DNA of 49,975 nucleotides from Alphaproteobacteria bacterium (GTDB taxonomy: Bacteria > Pseudomonadota > Alphaproteobacteria > Micropepsales > Micropepsaceae): the NCBI GenBank assembly GCA_017308375.1, contig JAFKEW010000011.1, forward strand, positions 1 to 49,975, in the 5' to 3' direction. Shown piece after piece: positions 34,428 through 42,860 of this stretch; positions within the stretch are counted from its first letter, which is position 1, and the number at the start of each line of letters is the position of its first letter. The notes below the pieces were generated by a model. That model worked only from the letters and a program-made list of their open reading frames with translations, was not told the origin of the DNA and made no database searches. A program made the translations under genes and the position numbers.

Positions 34428-36047
34428 ATGCAATTCGGATCTGTGCCAATCGCCGAAGCTGAAGGCGCGCTTCTTGCCCACTCGCGCCGCCTCAATGGCC
34501 GGCTGCTGCGCAAGGGGCATGTGCTGGGCGCCGCCGACATCGATGCGCTGAGCACTGCCGGTGTCCATGAAATTGTCGTTGCCCGGCTGGAGGGGGACGA
34601 CATCGCCGAGAACGATGCCGCCCAGCGCATCGCCGCACTCTGCACGGGCGCCGGTGCCGTCGCGCACGCCCCGTTCACCGGCCGGGTCAATCTGTTCGCG
34701 GCCACGCGCGGCCTCGCGGTGATCGACGCGGGCCGTGTCGATGCGCTGAACGCGATCGATGAAGCGATCACGGTCGCAACGCTTGCCCCCTTCGCCCCGG
34801 TGGAGGAGCGGCAGATGCTGGCCACCATCAAGATCATTCCGTTTGCCGCCCCGAAAGCGGCGGTGGAGGCGGCCGAGAAAATCCTCGCCGCCGGGCCGGT
34901 GGTCAGCGTCAAACCGTTTCTGCCGCATGACGCGGCGCTGATCTCCACCGTCCTGCCCGATACCAGCCCATCGGCGCTCGCCAAGAACCGCACCGCGACC
35001 GATGCCCGCCTGCGGGCGCTCAATTCGCGGGTGGCGATGGAGCGGCGTACCCCGCACGAGACCGCGCCCCTGCGCGCGGCGATTGCCGAGGCCGCTGCCG
35101 CCGGTCACGACCCGATTCTGATCTTCGGCGCCAGTGCCAGCACGGACCGGCGCGATATCGTGCCCGCGGCCATTGTCGCCGCCGGTGGCCGCATCGAGTA
35201 TTTCGGCATGCCGGTCGATCCCGGCAACCTCCTGTTCCTCGGCCGCGTCGGCAATTCCCGTATCGTCGGCCTGCCCGGCTGCGCCCGTTCGCCCAAACAG
35301 AACGGCATCGACTTTGTGCTGCGCCGGATGGCCGCCGGTCTGGCGGTGACACCGCGTGACATCGCCGCCATGGGCGTCGGCGGCCTGTTGATGGAGATCG
35401 GCAACCGCCCCCAGCCGCGGGAGGAGCCGCCGCCCGGAACCTCGCGTGCGCCGCGCGTCGCCGCCATTATTCTGGCGGCCGGAAAATCCTCCCGCATGGG
35501 CAGCAACAAGCTCCTGACCCCGCTGAACGGGGCGCCGCTGGTGCGCCATGTCGCCGAAGCCGCGCACGCCAGCACGGCGGCAAAAACCATCGTCGTCACC
35601 GGCAAGGATGCGGATGCGGTGCGTGAAACGCTCAGGGACCTGCCCGTCACGTTCGTCCATAATGACGATTTTTCAAATGGTTTAAGCACATCGCTCAAGT
35701 GCGGTATCAAGTTTGTGCCGGATGATTTTGATGGCGCAGTGATCGTTCTGGGCGATATGCCGTCGATCACCGCCGACCATCTCAACGCGCTGATTGCCGG
35801 TTTTCGCCCGGCCGATGGCCGCGCCATCTGCGTCGCCACCCATCAGGGCAAGCGCGGCAACCCGGTGCTGTGGGCGCGACGTTTCTTCCCGGAAATCATG
35901 GGCTTGGAAGGCGATGTTGGTGCAAAACATATCATCGCCGCCAATGACGATCTGGTCTATGAGATCGAATTCACCACCGACGCACCGCTGGTGGATATCG
36001 ATACGCCGGACGACCTGCACAGCTATCTAGCCCGCGCCCATGAGTGA
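34428..36047 (+). CDS. Fusion of MoCF-type molybdopterin-binding domain and MocA-like nucleotidyltransferase
   Basis: A 539-residue two-domain protein. The first 340 residues resemble the molybdopterin-binding MoeA/MogA (MoCF) fold (GRLLRKGHVLGAADIDAL, ILIFGASASTDRRDIVPAAI, FFGMPVDPGNLLFLG-like loop). From about residue 345 a nucleotidyltransferase begins with IILAAGKSSRMGSNKLLTPL, and later shows VLGDMPSIT and GNPVLWARRFFPEI. The AAGxSSRMG form is like MocA (CTP:molybdopterin cytidylyltransferase) rather than MobA, and so fits the cytosine dinucleotide cofactor used by xanthine oxidase family enzymes such as the CoxSM type upstream. The cofactor assignment is inference. Confidence 0.87.
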   Translation: MQFGSVPIAEAEGALLAHSRRLNGRLLRKGHVLGAADIDALSTAGVHEIVVARLEGDDIAENDAAQRIAALCTGAGAVAHAPFTGRVNLFAATRGLAVIDAGRVDALNAIDEAITVATLAPFAPVEERQMLATIKIIPFAAPKAAVEAAEKILAAGPVVSVKPFLPHDAALISTVLPDTSPSALAKNRTATDARLRALNSRVAMERRTPHETAPLRAAIAEAAAAGHDPILIFGASASTDRRDIVPAAIVAAGGRIEYFGMPVDPGNLLFLGRVGNSRIVGLPGCARSPKQNGIDFVLRRMAAGLAVTPRDIAAMGVGGLLMEIGNRPQPREEPPPGTSRAPRVAAIILAAGKSSRMGSNKLLTPLNGAPLVRHVAEAAHASTAAKTIVVTGKDADAVRETLRDLPVTFVHNDDFSNGLSTSLKCGIKFVPDDFDGAVIVLGDMPSITADHLNALIAGFRPADGRAICVATHQGKRGNPVLWARRFFPEIMGLEGDVGAKHIIAANDDLVYEIEFTTDAPLVDIDTPDDLHSYLARAHE

Positions 36048-36489
36048 TCCGCTTTACCGCCGCGAATTGTTGCGTCTGGCCGCCGACGCCCATGGCGCCG
36101 GCCGCCTCTCCGCACCACAGGCGCAGGGCGAAGCCTTCAACCCCAATTGCGGCGACCGGATCATTGTCACGCTCACCCTCGATGATCACGGCCATGTCAC
36201 CGCGCTCGGCCACGAGACCCGCGCCTGTGTGCTGGCCCAGGCATCGGCCTCCATCCTCGGCCAGGCCGCGCGCAATCTCGGCCGCGACGACATTCGGGCT
36301 TTGCGGGATGCTGTTACGGCCATGCTCAAGGGCGAGGCACCGCCGCCCGGCACACCGTTCGACGCCTATGCTGCGTTCGACGGCGTGCTGGATTATGCGC
36401 CACGCCATCGCTGCGTGCTGCTGCCGATCGAGGCGTTGTTGAAAGCGCTGGAATCAGATGGTGCCGATCCAGACCCCGAATCCGCTTAA
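36040..36489 (+). CDS. NifU/IscU-like iron-sulfur cluster scaffold protein
   Basis: A 149-residue scaffold with the three conserved cysteines of the IscU fold, in NPNCGDRI, ETRACVLAQASASIL and RHRCVLLPIEALLKAL. It would assemble [2Fe-2S] clusters for transfer to apo-enzymes. The start overlaps the end of the MocA-like fusion gene, so it is coupled to molybdenum cofactor synthesis. A role in loading the clusters of a CoxS-type subunit is a reasonable inference. Its 3' end overlaps the convergent GH13 gene by 36 bases. Confidence 0.85.
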   Translation: MSDPLYRRELLRLAADAHGAGRLSAPQAQGEAFNPNCGDRIIVTLTLDDHGHVTALGHETRACVLAQASASILGQAARNLGRDDIRALRDAVTAMLKGEAPPPGTPFDAYAAFDGVLDYAPRHRCVLLPIEALLKALESDGADPDPESA

Positions 36490-38061
36490 AGTCACCGAAC
36501 CGGCGGATGCCGCCGCATCGCGGCATACGTCCTGAAATCCGTTGGCCGCCGCAATCCGCGCATCGCGAACCTGCACGTCTTTCGCGCCCATATTGAACAG
36601 GCACAGCAGGGTCTCGCCACCTTCGGCCCGCGTGAACGCGAGCACCGCCTCCGGCGCCTCGGCAAAGGCAATCTCGCCCAGCCGCAGCGCCGCGCTCGCC
36701 TTCCGCCGTTTCAGAAACGCGCGGGCATAGTTCAGCGTCGAATCCGCCTGCCCGTCCTGCGCCGTAACCGCCAGCCCGCGATGGCTGGGCGAAACCGGCA
36801 GCCACGGCGTTCCGCCCGTGAACCCGAAATTTGCCGCCGCCCCGTTCCACGGCATCGGCGTGCGGCAGCCATCGCGCCCCTTGCTTTCGGGGTAATAGAG
36901 ATCGCCCACCGGATCGCGCAATTGATCGCGGCGCAGATCCGCCTCCGGCAGGCCCAGCTCCTCGCCCTGATAGAGAAGCGCCGTGCCTTTCAGCGAAAAC
37001 AGCAGCGCCAGCATCATCCTGGCCAGAGCGGGCGTCGTTTCGCTGCCGCCAAAGCGCGTCACCGTGCGCGTGACATCGTGATTGGAAAAGGACACGCACG
37101 GCCAATGCGCCGCGTGCCGCGCCAGCATCGCGAAATGATCGTGGAAGAATTGCGGCTTCAAACGCCTGAGCAGCAGCATCGGAAAACTGTAGCCGGAATG
37201 AAGCCCCTGATCCGGCCCCAGATAACAACCGGAGCGTTCCGCTTCTTCCGAAAATTCCCCGAACACGAAACGGTTTTTATGTGCATCCACGGTGCGGCGG
37301 ATCGCATCCAGCGCCGTGACATTTTCTTCCAGATTGCTGTCGAACCAATGCTCCTGCAAATTCGGCGCATGGCTCCAGTTGTAAGCGGTGCGTGCATCCT
37401 CCGGCACTGGCGGATTATCGCGCAGCCCCGCATCGTGCAGATAGGCATTCGCCACATCGAGGCGGAAACCATCCGCCCCACGCGCAAGCCATAAGTCCAG
37501 CACCTTCAGCGCCGCCGCCCGCGCATCGCCATCGCGCCAGTTCAGCTTCGGCTGCTGGCGCAGGAATTTGTGGTGATAATATTGCCGCCGCGCGGGCTTG
37601 TAGGCCCAGGCCGGGCCTGCAAACGCCGATAGCCAGTTGTTCGGCACCGTGCCGTCTTTGTGCGGATCGGCCCAGACATACCAATCCGCCTTGCCGTTCG
37701 CGAAGCCCTGGCTGTCGACGAACCATGGATGCTCGTCGGAGGTGTGGCACAGCACCTCGTCCAGCAGCACTTTCAGCCCGCGCGCATGGGCTTCCTGCAA
37801 CAGGTGATCGAAATCGGCCAGCGAGCCGTAATCGGGATGCACGCCGTCATAATCCGCGACGTCGTAACCCCAGTCGCGATTGGGCGACGGGTGGATCGGC
37901 GAAAGCCAGATCGCATCCACCCCAAGCCCCGCGATGTAGTCGAGCTTCGACAGCACGCCGGGCAGATCGCCCTGCCCGTCGCCATTGCTGTCGCAGAAAC
38001 TGCGGACATAGACCTGATAAACCACCGCACCGCGCCACCAGGGCCATGCGGGCGCGGGCAT
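36454..38061 (-). CDS. GH13 alpha-glucosidase (oligo-1,6-glucosidase/amylase family)
   Basis: A 535-residue alpha-amylase-superfamily enzyme. The (beta/alpha)8 barrel motifs are present: the start VVYQVYVRSFCDSNGDGQGD, region I DEVLCHTSDEHPW, region II GFRLDVANAYLHD with the nucleophile aspartate, region III FVFGEFSEEAE with the acid/base glutamate and region IV FSNHDVTRT. QGEELGLPEADL near the C-terminal part is typical of glucosidases. No signal peptide, so it acts on imported maltose-type oligosaccharides. Its ATG overlaps the ClpP-like stop by one base (TGATG). Confidence 0.92.
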   Translation of the reverse strand: MPAPAWPWWRGAVVYQVYVRSFCDSNGDGQGDLPGVLSKLDYIAGLGVDAIWLSPIHPSPNRDWGYDVADYDGVHPDYGSLADFDHLLQEAHARGLKVLLDEVLCHTSDEHPWFVDSQGFANGKADWYVWADPHKDGTVPNNWLSAFAGPAWAYKPARRQYYHHKFLRQQPKLNWRDGDARAAALKVLDLWLARGADGFRLDVANAYLHDAGLRDNPPVPEDARTAYNWSHAPNLQEHWFDSNLEENVTALDAIRRTVDAHKNRFVFGEFSEEAERSGCYLGPDQGLHSGYSFPMLLLRRLKPQFFHDHFAMLARHAAHWPCVSFSNHDVTRTVTRFGGSETTPALARMMLALLFSLKGTALLYQGEELGLPEADLRRDQLRDPVGDLYYPESKGRDGCRTPMPWNGAAANFGFTGGTPWLPVSPSHRGLAVTAQDGQADSTLNYARAFLKRRKASAALRLGEIAFAEAPEAVLAFTRAEGGETLLCLFNMGAKDVQVRDARIAAANGFQDVCRDAAASAGSVTLSGFGVWIGTI

Positions 38062-38675
38062 CAGACGTCAGCGGCGCGGGTGACGATGCGGTGCACCAGG
38101 CCATATTCCTTGGCCTGTTCCGCCCCCATCCAGAAATTCCGGTCGGTGTCGGCCACCACTTTCTCGAACGACTGGCCGGTCTCGCGCGCGATGATGCGGT
38201 TCAGCCGTTCCTGCATCTTCACGATCTCTTCGGCCTCGATCGAAATGTCTGACGCCGGTCCCCGCACCCCGCCCAGCGGCTGATGCAGCAGGAAGCGTGT
38301 GTTGGGCAGGCAGAAGCGGTTTTCCTTGTGTGCGCCCAGGAAGATGTGCGCACCTGCGCTCGCCACCCAGCCGGTGCCGACCACCTTCACCTGCGGGCCG
38401 ACAAAACGGATCATGTCGTGGATGGAATCGCCCGATTCCACATGCCCGCCCGGCGAATTGATCACCACCCGGATCGGGTCGTTGCTCTCGGCGGCATAGG
38501 CCAGAAGCTGGCCTGTCACCCGCTCGGCCAGTTTCATGTCGATTTCGCCGAAAATCAGCACCGTGCGCGATTTGAACAGCGCATTCTGGATGGGCGTCGG
38601 CTGCAATTCGCCCTTGTTTTCGCGGGGCTCGTCTTCTTTTTCTTCATCCATGCGGTACAAAGGCAGACGGGACAA
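38061..38675 (-). CDS. ClpP-like serine protease subunit
   Basis: A 204-residue ClpP paralogue. The Ser-His-Asp triad is visible as the serine in GWVASAGAHIFLG, the histidine in RFLLHQPLGG and the aspartate in VADTDRNFWMGAEQAKEYGLV. The N-terminus is charged and unlike housekeeping ClpP, and no clpX follows, so it is probably a secondary ClpP. TTG 38675 has AGGAG seven bases upstream; the ATG at 38651 is the alternative. It is coupled through TGATG to the downstream GH13 gene, an unusual pairing. Confidence 0.85.
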   Translation of the reverse strand: MSRLPLYRMDEEKEDEPRENKGELQPTPIQNALFKSRTVLIFGEIDMKLAERVTGQLLAYAAESNDPIRVVINSPGGHVESGDSIHDMIRFVGPQVKVVGTGWVASAGAHIFLGAHKENRFCLPNTRFLLHQPLGGVRGPASDISIEAEEIVKMQERLNRIIARETGQSFEKVVADTDRNFWMGAEQAKEYGLVHRIVTRAADV

Positions 38676-38762
38676 GGGCAGGCTCCTGCGCAAAAGGGGT
38701 TTTCCTGATCCGCATACTTAAGGTGGCGCGGGCCATCCGTCCACCGCCCCTCGAAAACGGTG

Positions 38763-39533
38763 TTAAAGAGCGGAAATTGCGGCCTTCAGGGTGGGCCCGA
38801 TCCCGCTGTGCAGGGTCAGATGGGCAATCTCGTCCATCTCGGTCGGTTCCCGGTTCACGATGGCCAGTTTCGCCCCCCGGCGGCGCGCGATCACCGGAAA
38901 CCCGGCCGCCGGGTAGACCACCAGCGACGAGCCCAGCACCACGAACAGGTCGCAGGCCAAGGTCGCCTCCTCCGCCAGCGCCATTTCCAGCTCCGGCATC
39001 GCCTGGCCGAAGGAAATGGTGGCCGTCTTCACAATGCCGCCACAGGCCGGGCAATCCGGCGGGTCGCCATGCTGCTCGAAATGAACCCGGATCGGCTCCA
39101 GATCCATCCGCATCCCGCAGTCGAGGCATTTGGCATAACGGGTGTTGCCGTGAATCTCGATCACCCTGTCTGCCGGAACGCCGGACTCCTGATGCAGATT
39201 GTCGATGTTCTGGGTGATGACATGGCTTGCAGTGCCACGCGCCACCAGTTCTGCCACCGCCTTGTGGCCGTCATTCGGCCGCACGCTGGCGAAGGTTTCT
39301 TCCATCGAAAAGCGCCGGCGCCACGCCTCACGCCGCAATTCCTGCGAGGCGAGATAATCCTGAAACTCGATCGGCGCGTGCTTGGTCCAGTATCCGCCGG
39401 GCGAACGGAAATCGGGAATGCCGGATTCGGTGGAGATGCCCGCACCGGTGAAAATCACCGCGCGGCGGGCATCGCGCAACATCCCGGCCAATGCCGCCAC
39501 ACCGGATTCGAATTCGGATCGCGAAACCGTCAC
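38763..39533 (-). CDS. Sir2 family NAD-dependent protein deacylase
   Basis: About 256 residues. The NAD-binding motifs GAGISTESGIPDFRSPGG and TQNIDNLHQESG, the catalytic histidine in EIHGNTRYAKC and two zinc CxxC pairs (CLDC and CPAC) are intact. GSSLVVYPAAG and VNREPTEMDE close the Rossmann fold. Bacterial sirtuins remove acetyl or succinyl groups from lysines, for example on acyl-CoA synthetases. The start is uncertain: GTG 39533 lies right after the stop of the preceding gene, GTG 39548 lies inside it, and the upstream part of the frame is the neighbour's coding sequence. Confidence 0.9.
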   Translation of the reverse strand: MTVSRSEFESGVAALAGMLRDARRAVIFTGAGISTESGIPDFRSPGGYWTKHAPIEFQDYLASQELRREAWRRRFSMEETFASVRPNDGHKAVAELVARGTASHVITQNIDNLHQESGVPADRVIEIHGNTRYAKCLDCGMRMDLEPIRVHFEQHGDPPDCPACGGIVKTATISFGQAMPELEMALAEEATLACDLFVVLGSSLVVYPAAGFPVIARRRGAKLAIVNREPTEMDEIAHLTLHSGIGPTLKAAISAL

Positions 39534-39534
39534 G

Positions 39535-40056
39535 TCAGTTCTTGACACCTTTGCACGTCGCCCCGGCCCATTTGCCTTCAAAGGTCTGATGCATGTTCAT
39601 CGGGCGGCCATGCGCGGTGCCCTGCATCGTCATTTCGCCGCTGTAATGTTCGGGCGTATCGTAAACCACCTGCATGCGGCCCTTGCCCGTCACCTCACCC
39701 GTACAGATCATCTCGCCGCTGAAGCTGTTGCCGTCGGTCTTCATGTTTTCCATCTTGCAATCCTTGTTGTGATGGCCGACCGGCGGCACGTCACGCGCCA
39801 CCTCCTCCTTCGTCATGCAATGCTGCACCGTCATGGTGTGGCCGCCCATCGATTGCACATTGGCGGCGCGCATTTTGGCCTGCACCTCCGGCGGCAGTTT
39901 CGCCATGTCGGGCATGGCGCCGGCGCCTTCCATCTGCATCTGGATGGTGATGTCCCAAAGCCCGGCCTTGCCATGCCCGGCCAGCACCGGTCCGGCGGTC
40001 AGGCACAACGCTGCCGCAGCACAGGAAACAAATAGCGTCCGCATCGAAAGGTGCAT
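39535..40056 (-). CDS. DUF3617 family exported protein
   Basis: A 173-residue protein with an N-terminal signal peptide (TLFVSCAAAALCLTAGPVLA). The DUF3617 pattern follows: GLWDITIQMQMEG near the start, HCMTKEEV in the middle, a second paired cysteine region (KDCKMENMKTDGNSFSGEMIC) and HYSGEMTMQG. The function of the family is unknown. ATG 40056 follows GAGGAGG at seven bases. The stop is directly followed by the Sir2 start, so the two may be co-transcribed. Confidence 0.87.
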   Translation of the reverse strand: MHLSMRTLFVSCAAAALCLTAGPVLAGHGKAGLWDITIQMQMEGAGAMPDMAKLPPEVQAKMRAANVQSMGGHTMTVQHCMTKEEVARDVPPVGHHNKDCKMENMKTDGNSFSGEMICTGEVTGKGRMQVVYDTPEHYSGEMTMQGTAHGRPMNMHQTFEGKWAGATCKGVKN

Positions 40057-40137
40057 GCGCAAACCTCCTCATCCGCGGCCACCATGGCCGCTGGGCGAGG
40101 AACTATGCCAAGAACCCGCGCGCCCCGGAAGCGGGGC

Positions 40138-40353
40138 CTATTTGGCGCCGACGGGGCTGCTCATGGCTGGGCTTGCCGCGGTTTCCCGTTCGGCCACGGC
40201 CGTCAACTGCTGCGCCGCGTTCTCCGCCTCATTGCGGCCGCCAAAAATGCCAATGCGATGAACGGATTCCCGTCCGGTCTTCACATCGACTGTGTGCTGC
40301 ACAACTTCATAGATCGACAGCGGCCGCACTTCGTAATGAACAGCTTGCCCCAC
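40138..40353 (-). CDS. Small hypothetical protein (71 residues)
   Basis: The conserved-looking core is VRPLSIYEVVQHTVDVKTG followed by RIGIFGGRNEAENAAQQLTAVAE, a short alpha/beta pattern that continues as a coding sequence with normal composition. The GTG start at 40353 is proposed because GGGGAT lies upstream and a plausible promoter (TTGCTT, 17 bases, TAGTAC on the minus strand) ends just before it. The frame to 40509 overlaps DUF4142 coding sequence and lacks character there. No function can be given. Confidence 0.45.
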   Translation of the reverse strand: MGQAVHYEVRPLSIYEVVQHTVDVKTGRESVHRIGIFGGRNEAENAAQQLTAVAERETAASPAMSSPVGAK

Positions 40354-40468
40354 ATCAGCATCCCCACACCCCGGAGTTGTACTATTCCAGGTTGCGGGAC
40401 AAAGCAACGCGGGCAGCGGTCCTGCCGTAAATATATCGTCCTGTGGCACAAACACATCGCCGCACGTG

Positions 40469-40990
40469 CTATTGGACGGCGGCCGCGCCCTCGCTGGATT
40501 GGGCGGCATGGGCCAGGGTGAGATGTTTCTCGACCACCGCCAGCCGCTTTCTGGTGATCTCTCCGGCTTCTCCCTTGGCCTCGCCCGTGTGTTCGCGGAT
40601 TGCGGCGATGTCTTCCTTCTGGTTGTCGATCACTTCGGCCAGAAACGCCCGGTCGAACGCGGTGCCCGAGAGCTTGGCAAGTTTTTTATACGCAGCCGCC
40701 GCAGCCGCGCCGGGCGCCGGCGGCACCGTCACATGCAAGGCCTTGGCAACTGCCAGCATCTGCATCCGCGTGTTGGTGCGGTCGCGGACCAGCGTCAGGC
40801 CCAGATCCTTGACCGCCTGTGTCTGGCCGCGCATCTGCGCCAGACTGCCGATCAGAATCTGCGCGTTGTCGCTTTTGATCGCCTGCACCACGAAATCCGT
40901 TACCGGCAGCGCGGCCATGGCGCCCAGCGGCAACACAAGGGGCGGCAGCAGAAGAGACAGCGTGATCGCAGCGCGGATCGTGCGTTTCAT
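40469..40990 (-). CDS. DUF4142 family exported protein
   Basis: A 173-residue protein with a signal peptide (AITLSLLLPPLVLPLGAMA). The helical DUF4142 domain is ferritin-like in fold: TDFVVQAIKSDNAQILIG, VKDLGLTLVRDRTNTRMQML and FDRAFLAEVIDNQKEDIAAI. The function is unknown, but the family is common in alphaproteobacterial periplasms. A G-rich ribosome site (AGGAGCCCCC) precedes ATG 40990. Confidence 0.88.
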   Translation of the reverse strand: MKRTIRAAITLSLLLPPLVLPLGAMAALPVTDFVVQAIKSDNAQILIGSLAQMRGQTQAVKDLGLTLVRDRTNTRMQMLAVAKALHVTVPPAPGAAAAAAYKKLAKLSGTAFDRAFLAEVIDNQKEDIAAIREHTGEAKGEAGEITRKRLAVVEKHLTLAHAAQSSEGAAAVQ

Positions 40991-41025
40991 GGGGGCTCCT
41001 TTTTATTGTTGCCCCCCAAGCCTGC

Positions 41026-41057
41026 CGAACCATGCCTGTTAACCATGGTTCCATCAA
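41026..41057. repeat. 32-bp repeat, copy 1, containing a palindrome
   Basis: CGAACCATGCCT-GTTA-ACCATGGTTCCATCAA. It matches the segment at 42979-43010 in 28 of 32 positions; only the four central bases differ. GAACCATG and CATGGTTC inside it are complementary and can form a hairpin. It lies between the DUF4142 and MaoC-like genes in a non-coding gap. Confidence 0.65.
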
Positions 41058-41107
41058 CCGTGAAAGCGGCTGAAACCGGTGGCGAAAGCGTCCGGCACTT
41101 ACTGCGT

Positions 41108-42007
41108 TCAGCGGGCCTGCAATTCGGGGTAAAGCGGGGAACTTGCCTTGATGAAGCGGAGCAGATGGCGCATCCGTGCGGCGACTTTGCCGCTTTCGTC
41201 CGTGGCGGTTGCGTCCCACCACAGATATTCCGTCTTGGGACTCTGTCCGACGCCCACGGCCTTGCCTTCCACGCTGTAAGGCCGGTCGAGGAAGACGGGA
41301 CCGTTCTCATAGGCAATCTGAAACGCGCCGAACATGCCCGATGCGTCACCGATGTGGGGCGAGATGCGGTCGTGATGATGATGTTCGCCATCGCCGACCA
41401 GAAGCCGGAACATCAACGCGGCCGTGCTACCGGCCGAAGCGATCGGCCCGCCCCATGGCGATGCGCCACGATACCAGTCCATCGGTTCGTTGTTGGAGCC
41501 ATTGGCGATCTGCGCATCCTGATCGGTGCGCCGGACGATCCCTTCCGCGCGGCCGAGCGATTGGCCCGGTTTGACACCCTTCAGCATCCGCAGATCCGCA
41601 TCGTCGCAGGTTTTGAGATCCCGCAATGCAAGCGCCGACCGGGCATGATCCCCGAGCGAGGCCGTACCCTCACAAACCCGGAATGCGTGATCGTCGGCGC
41701 GCCGCGCATGGATGCGGGTCTGCGCGCCGGGAGCGGGCGGCGCTTCCACCACCGCCTGCACCGGTTCGCCCGAAACGACGATATTGAGGAAATAGAGCGA
41801 GAGCGCGCCGCGCTCGAACCATTCCTGGCCATAAGCCCGCACCAGCAATGGTGCGAAAATGTCCAGATGCAGATTGCCGCCCACGGCCGACCCGCGAAAG
41901 CCGAGCTTCTTCGCCTGTGCGGGATCGTGAATACTGGAGGCGGAGTGGTTCAGCGCAATGCGCGCCGGACCAATCAGGGGCGCGTTGAGGGTTTCGGCCA
42001 GTGCCAT
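41108..42007 (-). CDS. Uncharacterised protein with MaoC-like hotdog domain
   Basis: A 299-residue protein. Its first half (LNHSASSIHDPAQAKKLGF, GGNLHLDIFAPLLVRAYG, WFERGALSLYFLNIVVSGEP) follows the hotdog pattern of MaoC-type dehydratases and thioesterases that act on acyl-CoA. The second half appears to be a second, more divergent hotdog unit containing a histidine run (DGEHHHHD). The active residues cannot be assigned. ATG 42007 has GGGAGG seven bases upstream. It stands alone, with no fatty acid operon next to it. Confidence 0.65.
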   Translation of the reverse strand: MALAETLNAPLIGPARIALNHSASSIHDPAQAKKLGFRGSAVGGNLHLDIFAPLLVRAYGQEWFERGALSLYFLNIVVSGEPVQAVVEAPPAPGAQTRIHARRADDHAFRVCEGTASLGDHARSALALRDLKTCDDADLRMLKGVKPGQSLGRAEGIVRRTDQDAQIANGSNNEPMDWYRGASPWGGPIASAGSTAALMFRLLVGDGEHHHHDRISPHIGDASGMFGAFQIAYENGPVFLDRPYSVEGKAVGVGQSPKTEYLWWDATATDESGKVAARMRHLLRFIKASSPLYPELQAR

Positions 42008-42180
42008 GTCGTTCCTCCCATCGGATTATCTTATCCGGCAAGGGTGGACCCTTCGCGGCTTAAACCCAAGCCCCAATCGGCTAACGGTTTTGTCCGCACT
42101 CACAAGGCCGGCCGCGCGTGGGTGTTGCGCCGGCCCGATCCGCGGCGCATTATTGCAGAAAATTAAGGTGGCGTTGTATC

Positions 42181-42714
42181 ATGTTACGATTTATTTTCGC
42201 GGGATTCCTACTGCTGAGCCCGCTGCCTGCCAGTGCCGGCATCGTTACTTACGTTTTCCACCAAACATCCTCGAGCCTGCCTGGCCTACATTTTACCGGC
42301 CAGTACACGATCGATGACAGCCTCCCCTTTCCCACAGTTACGTCTGATGACGCTGTCATAGACTTCGGCGGGCTCCAGGCCTTCTCTTTCCAGGGAGGCG
42401 GGATCATGCAGATTAGCCTTGCGGACTTCGTGCCAGCATGCCGCTCAGATGACTGCGGCTACTATGGCTATCCCAATTGGTCAATTTATCCGGGTGTCGT
42501 AGCGTATAACGACGGCGGCAACGACTATACCGTCGATCTTAGTGGGCGCGTTCAGGCGAACTCTGACAATCCAGACACAATGTGTTCGCAATCAGGTGAC
42601 TGTTTTGCTGAAGGCTATTGGGCGAACACTGTGCCGGAATCGTCCACCATCGCCCTGATGGCTCTGGCCCCATTGTTATTCTTCATGCGAAAGAAAAAAC
42701 CGCTCCCTTGTTAG
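42181..42714 (+). CDS. Exported protein with PEP-CTERM-like C-terminal sorting signal
   Basis: About 177 residues. An N-terminal signal peptide (FIFAGFLLLSPLPASAG) is followed by a beta-rich body with aromatic and aspartate residues (FHQTSSSLPGLHFTGQYTI, then DDCGYYGYPNWSIYPG). The C-terminus is VPESSTIALMALAPLLFFMR plus a lysine tail, that is, a VPE motif, a hydrophobic helix and a basic end, the layout of PEP-CTERM proteins processed by exosortase. No exosortase gene is in the window. The gene is AT-richer than its neighbours, which suggests acquisition. Confidence 0.75.
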   Translation: MLRFIFAGFLLLSPLPASAGIVTYVFHQTSSSLPGLHFTGQYTIDDSLPFPTVTSDDAVIDFGGLQAFSFQGGGIMQISLADFVPACRSDDCGYYGYPNWSIYPGVVAYNDGGNDYTVDLSGRVQANSDNPDTMCSQSGDCFAEGYWANTVPESSTIALMALAPLLFFMRKKKPLPC

Positions 42715-42721
42715 GGAGCGG
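42700..42721 (+). terminator. Hairpin at the stop of the PEP-CTERM-like gene
   Basis: CCGCTCCC (42700-42707) and GGGAGCGG (42714-42721) form an eight-base stem with the TAG stop codon at the loop edge. The following bases (GTTCTG) are only weakly T-rich, so termination is likely but not certain. An A-run before the stem would provide T's for the opposite direction. Confidence 0.5.
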
Positions 42722-42860
42722 GTTCTGAGCGTGTCAGATCTCATGGTCAAAACTGGCAACCGCACACCACGATTGCCGTCTGCAAAAAGGTGACGCGTTC
42801 GGTATCGGTCGCCCGCGCCATTCCCCGCGTGCGCCCATCACCATGTGCCGATGTTGTTTC

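Noticed and set aside
33633..35660. 675-residue minus-strand frame across the kinase and MocA genes
   Set aside because: The longest frame in the window but pure shadow: it spans two well-supported genes on the other strand and has no domain pattern.
40466..42166. 566-residue plus-strand frame across the DUF4142 and hotdog genes
   Set aside because: Shadow with no start site or family character; both minus-strand genes have ribosome sites and recognisable domains.
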